DNA from: Rachycentron canadum
Lineage: Eukaryota; Chordata; Actinopteri; Carangiformes; Rachycentridae
Length of the DNA: 64,000 bases
Direction: 5' to 3'
Assembly (NCBI GenBank): GCA_038496675.1
Contig: CM076653.1
Coordinates: 23,532,676 to 23,596,675, forward strand
Within the stretch, counting starts at the first letter, position 1; each line of letters begins with the position of its first letter. Both the position numbers and the translations under genes were made by a program. Positions 62,344 through 64,000 of this stretch are shown one piece after another. A model generated the notes under the pieces. It worked only from the letters and a program-made list of their open reading frames with translations, was not told the DNA's origin and did not search any database.

Positions 62344-64000
62344 CTGTAAAAAATAAAAAAAAAGAAGATTAAAATTTAAAAGCCACTCATAGAATATGAT
62401 TGTAAAACACAGCTAAAAAGACAAATGAAGGGCTTAATGATCACTTTATTTGATTTAATTGTAGATCGCTGAATATACAGATCGATCGTAGTGATAGTCA
62501 CCCATTCATCCAGAGTGATGAATCGTGAATCTTAAGTGATGATGACTTTCTCTGAATGTTCTTGTCTTTCTTGATTAGCTTTTTTGTGTTGCCGTGGGTC
62601 TGTAAAGCTTAGTTTATTAATTCAGAAAACATTATGATATGTAGGGCACACTATGTACAAGTATCAGATCTATCTTTTCCTACTTTGTTTGTCTCACAGG
62701 TTGACATATGGTGTAAATATGGACATACAGAATGTCACTCAACAATGAACAATGCCCTTAGTAATCCATTAAGCCTATAAAATATAGAATGAACAGAAGG
62801 GGAAAAATTATTTGCCCACCAGCTGGGGCTGAAAATATTTCTCATTTTCTCTTTCTATTCCTGCTCAAAATCTGGCCTTAACCTTGCATGTCCTTAATGT
62901 ATAATGAGATGCACAAGCGTGAGACATGACTGTTTGATGTGTGGCAGTTGTTAATGCAATCAGTTACATGAAGCCAACGCAGTTACAAAGAGCGCTAATT
63001 AGCTTGCTGATTAGGCCATGTCTAGCTAAGGGGGAAGGATATATGTATATGCTACTGTAGCTAAAGGGAGTATGCATTCATTCTCTCTCCTCTAACCTGC
63101 CTGTCTTTTCCAGCGTTAGTATGTAAAGGGCTGGATTCAATGTCCTGAGGCCAAATTCGTGCATATGGTGCAGACAACCTACAAGTCATTTTACTATCAC
63201 ACACAGGCATCATTATAGCATGACAGAGACTGCTTCGGGAGTCAAGAGTGGATACAGAGAAGCAAGAAAAAAAAAATCCCTTAATATGTACAGTAATGTG
63301 ATGAAGTTTACAAAGATACACTGACAAGGTTCAAAAGTTAGCAGGAAGTCAAGTCAGTCCTTTTGTTTAACATCAACAGCAAGGCCAATGGTAGAAAGGA
63401 AGCCCTGAAAAAGGTCAACAGTGAAGTGTAAAAGAAAAGATGTGGCAAGAAAATGGATGGTAGGATGGTGAAATAGAAGCATGAGGGTTGAAGTGTTTAA
63501 AGGTGGTGACTGTACTCCTTGCCCTCGGCCAACTACCGGTTTGACTTTCTCTGTCTTTCTCTGCCTCTGGTGAGTCCCATCCTTTAATCATTGCACCTCT
63601 CATCGCTCCTTGCCCTTCTCTCTATTCATTCCATCAGTGTATCTCTTCACTTCTTTTTCCCTCTCGCTCTCTCTGCCAAAGGGCTCTCTAGAATCTCCAA
63701 ATCCTGTTTTCTTTTGTTTTCTTTGGCTCTCCACATATCCCTCAATGCTTCCCCTCTGCCTTGCTCCCTGTGTTTTTCTGCAGTGAGGGAAAACTCATAC
63801 TAATCATTCTGTCTCGGCTCTCTTGTCCATCCTCCCCCTTCTCAGTCTGTCCCTCCACAATCTCTCACTGTCTCTTTCCTGAGGCCTGGAGCACCTCAGG
63901 TGAGAGCAATCCTCTAATCATTGCTCCTCAACACTGTTCTCGCTCCTTCTGCCTTTCCTTTGTCGCTCTCACCATCATTCCCTATTCAGTGATGCTCAAC
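62344..64000 (-). other. CDKAL1: CDKAL1 upstream intron (partial, runs off the window)
   Basis: The sequence 5' of the linker exon in transcript order. It contains a unique homeodomain-site-like stretch near 62.93-63.03 kb and a pyrimidine-rich plus-strand tract from 63.54 kb to the end that includes an imperfect direct repeat. No radical-SAM exon is recognisable before position 64000. Confidence 0.8.

Overview
The window looks like AT-rich, intron-dominated vertebrate DNA, most likely from a ray-finned (teleost) fish. The reasons are very dense (AC)n/(TG)n microsatellites, a Tc1-type DNA transposon relic, an L2-like LINE 3' end, a tRNA-headed SINE and a (CATC)n-linked dispersed repeat of the kind common in spiny-rayed fish. 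All identifications come from reading the sequence and from remembered family features. No search was run.

One protein-coding gene can be supported: the 3' part of CDKAL1, on the minus strand. CDKAL1 is the radical-SAM methylthiotransferase that makes ms2t6A at position 37 of tRNA-Lys(UUU). Four coding exons are present, in transcript order 62343-62281, 28235-28152, 23946-23782 and 10507-10346. All have GT-AG borders and all are phase 0. Together they encode the last 157 residues: the linker into TRAM, the TRAM domain, a variable tail and a C-terminal hydrophobic tail anchor. The catalytic UPF0004 and radical-SAM halves lie beyond position 64000. The introns are about 34.0, 3.9 and 13.3 kb.

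Layout: 1-10345 is 3' UTR plus downstream intergenic DNA, with an L2-like fragment at 3.9-4.5 kb and a decayed minisatellite at 8.0-8.3 kb. 10346-10507 is the last exon. 10508-23781 is an intron with a (CATC)n-linked repeat, a SINE relic and a (GAAA)n array. 23782-28235 holds two exons and a short intron. 28236-62280 is a 34-kb intron with a Tc1 relic at 33.1-34.3 kb, many microsatellites, a short GC3-rich open frame at 37.4 kb and several unique stretches that look like conserved non-coding elements. 62281-62343 is an exon, and the rest is the next intron.

No CRISPR array, operon, prokaryotic gene or intact mobile element was seen. In vertebrates the CDKAL1 introns are known to carry long-range enhancers assigned to SOX4, so the unique intronic blocks (12.1-12.4, 21.2-21.4, 24.4-24.6, 41-42.3, 46.3 and above all 60.1-60.5 kb) are the likeliest hidden functional content. 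Other items of interest are a CCAAT-box tandem/inverted cluster at 28.84-28.96 kb, a microsatellite serving as the polypyrimidine tract of one CDKAL1 exon, and the unexplained 45-codon frame at 37430.
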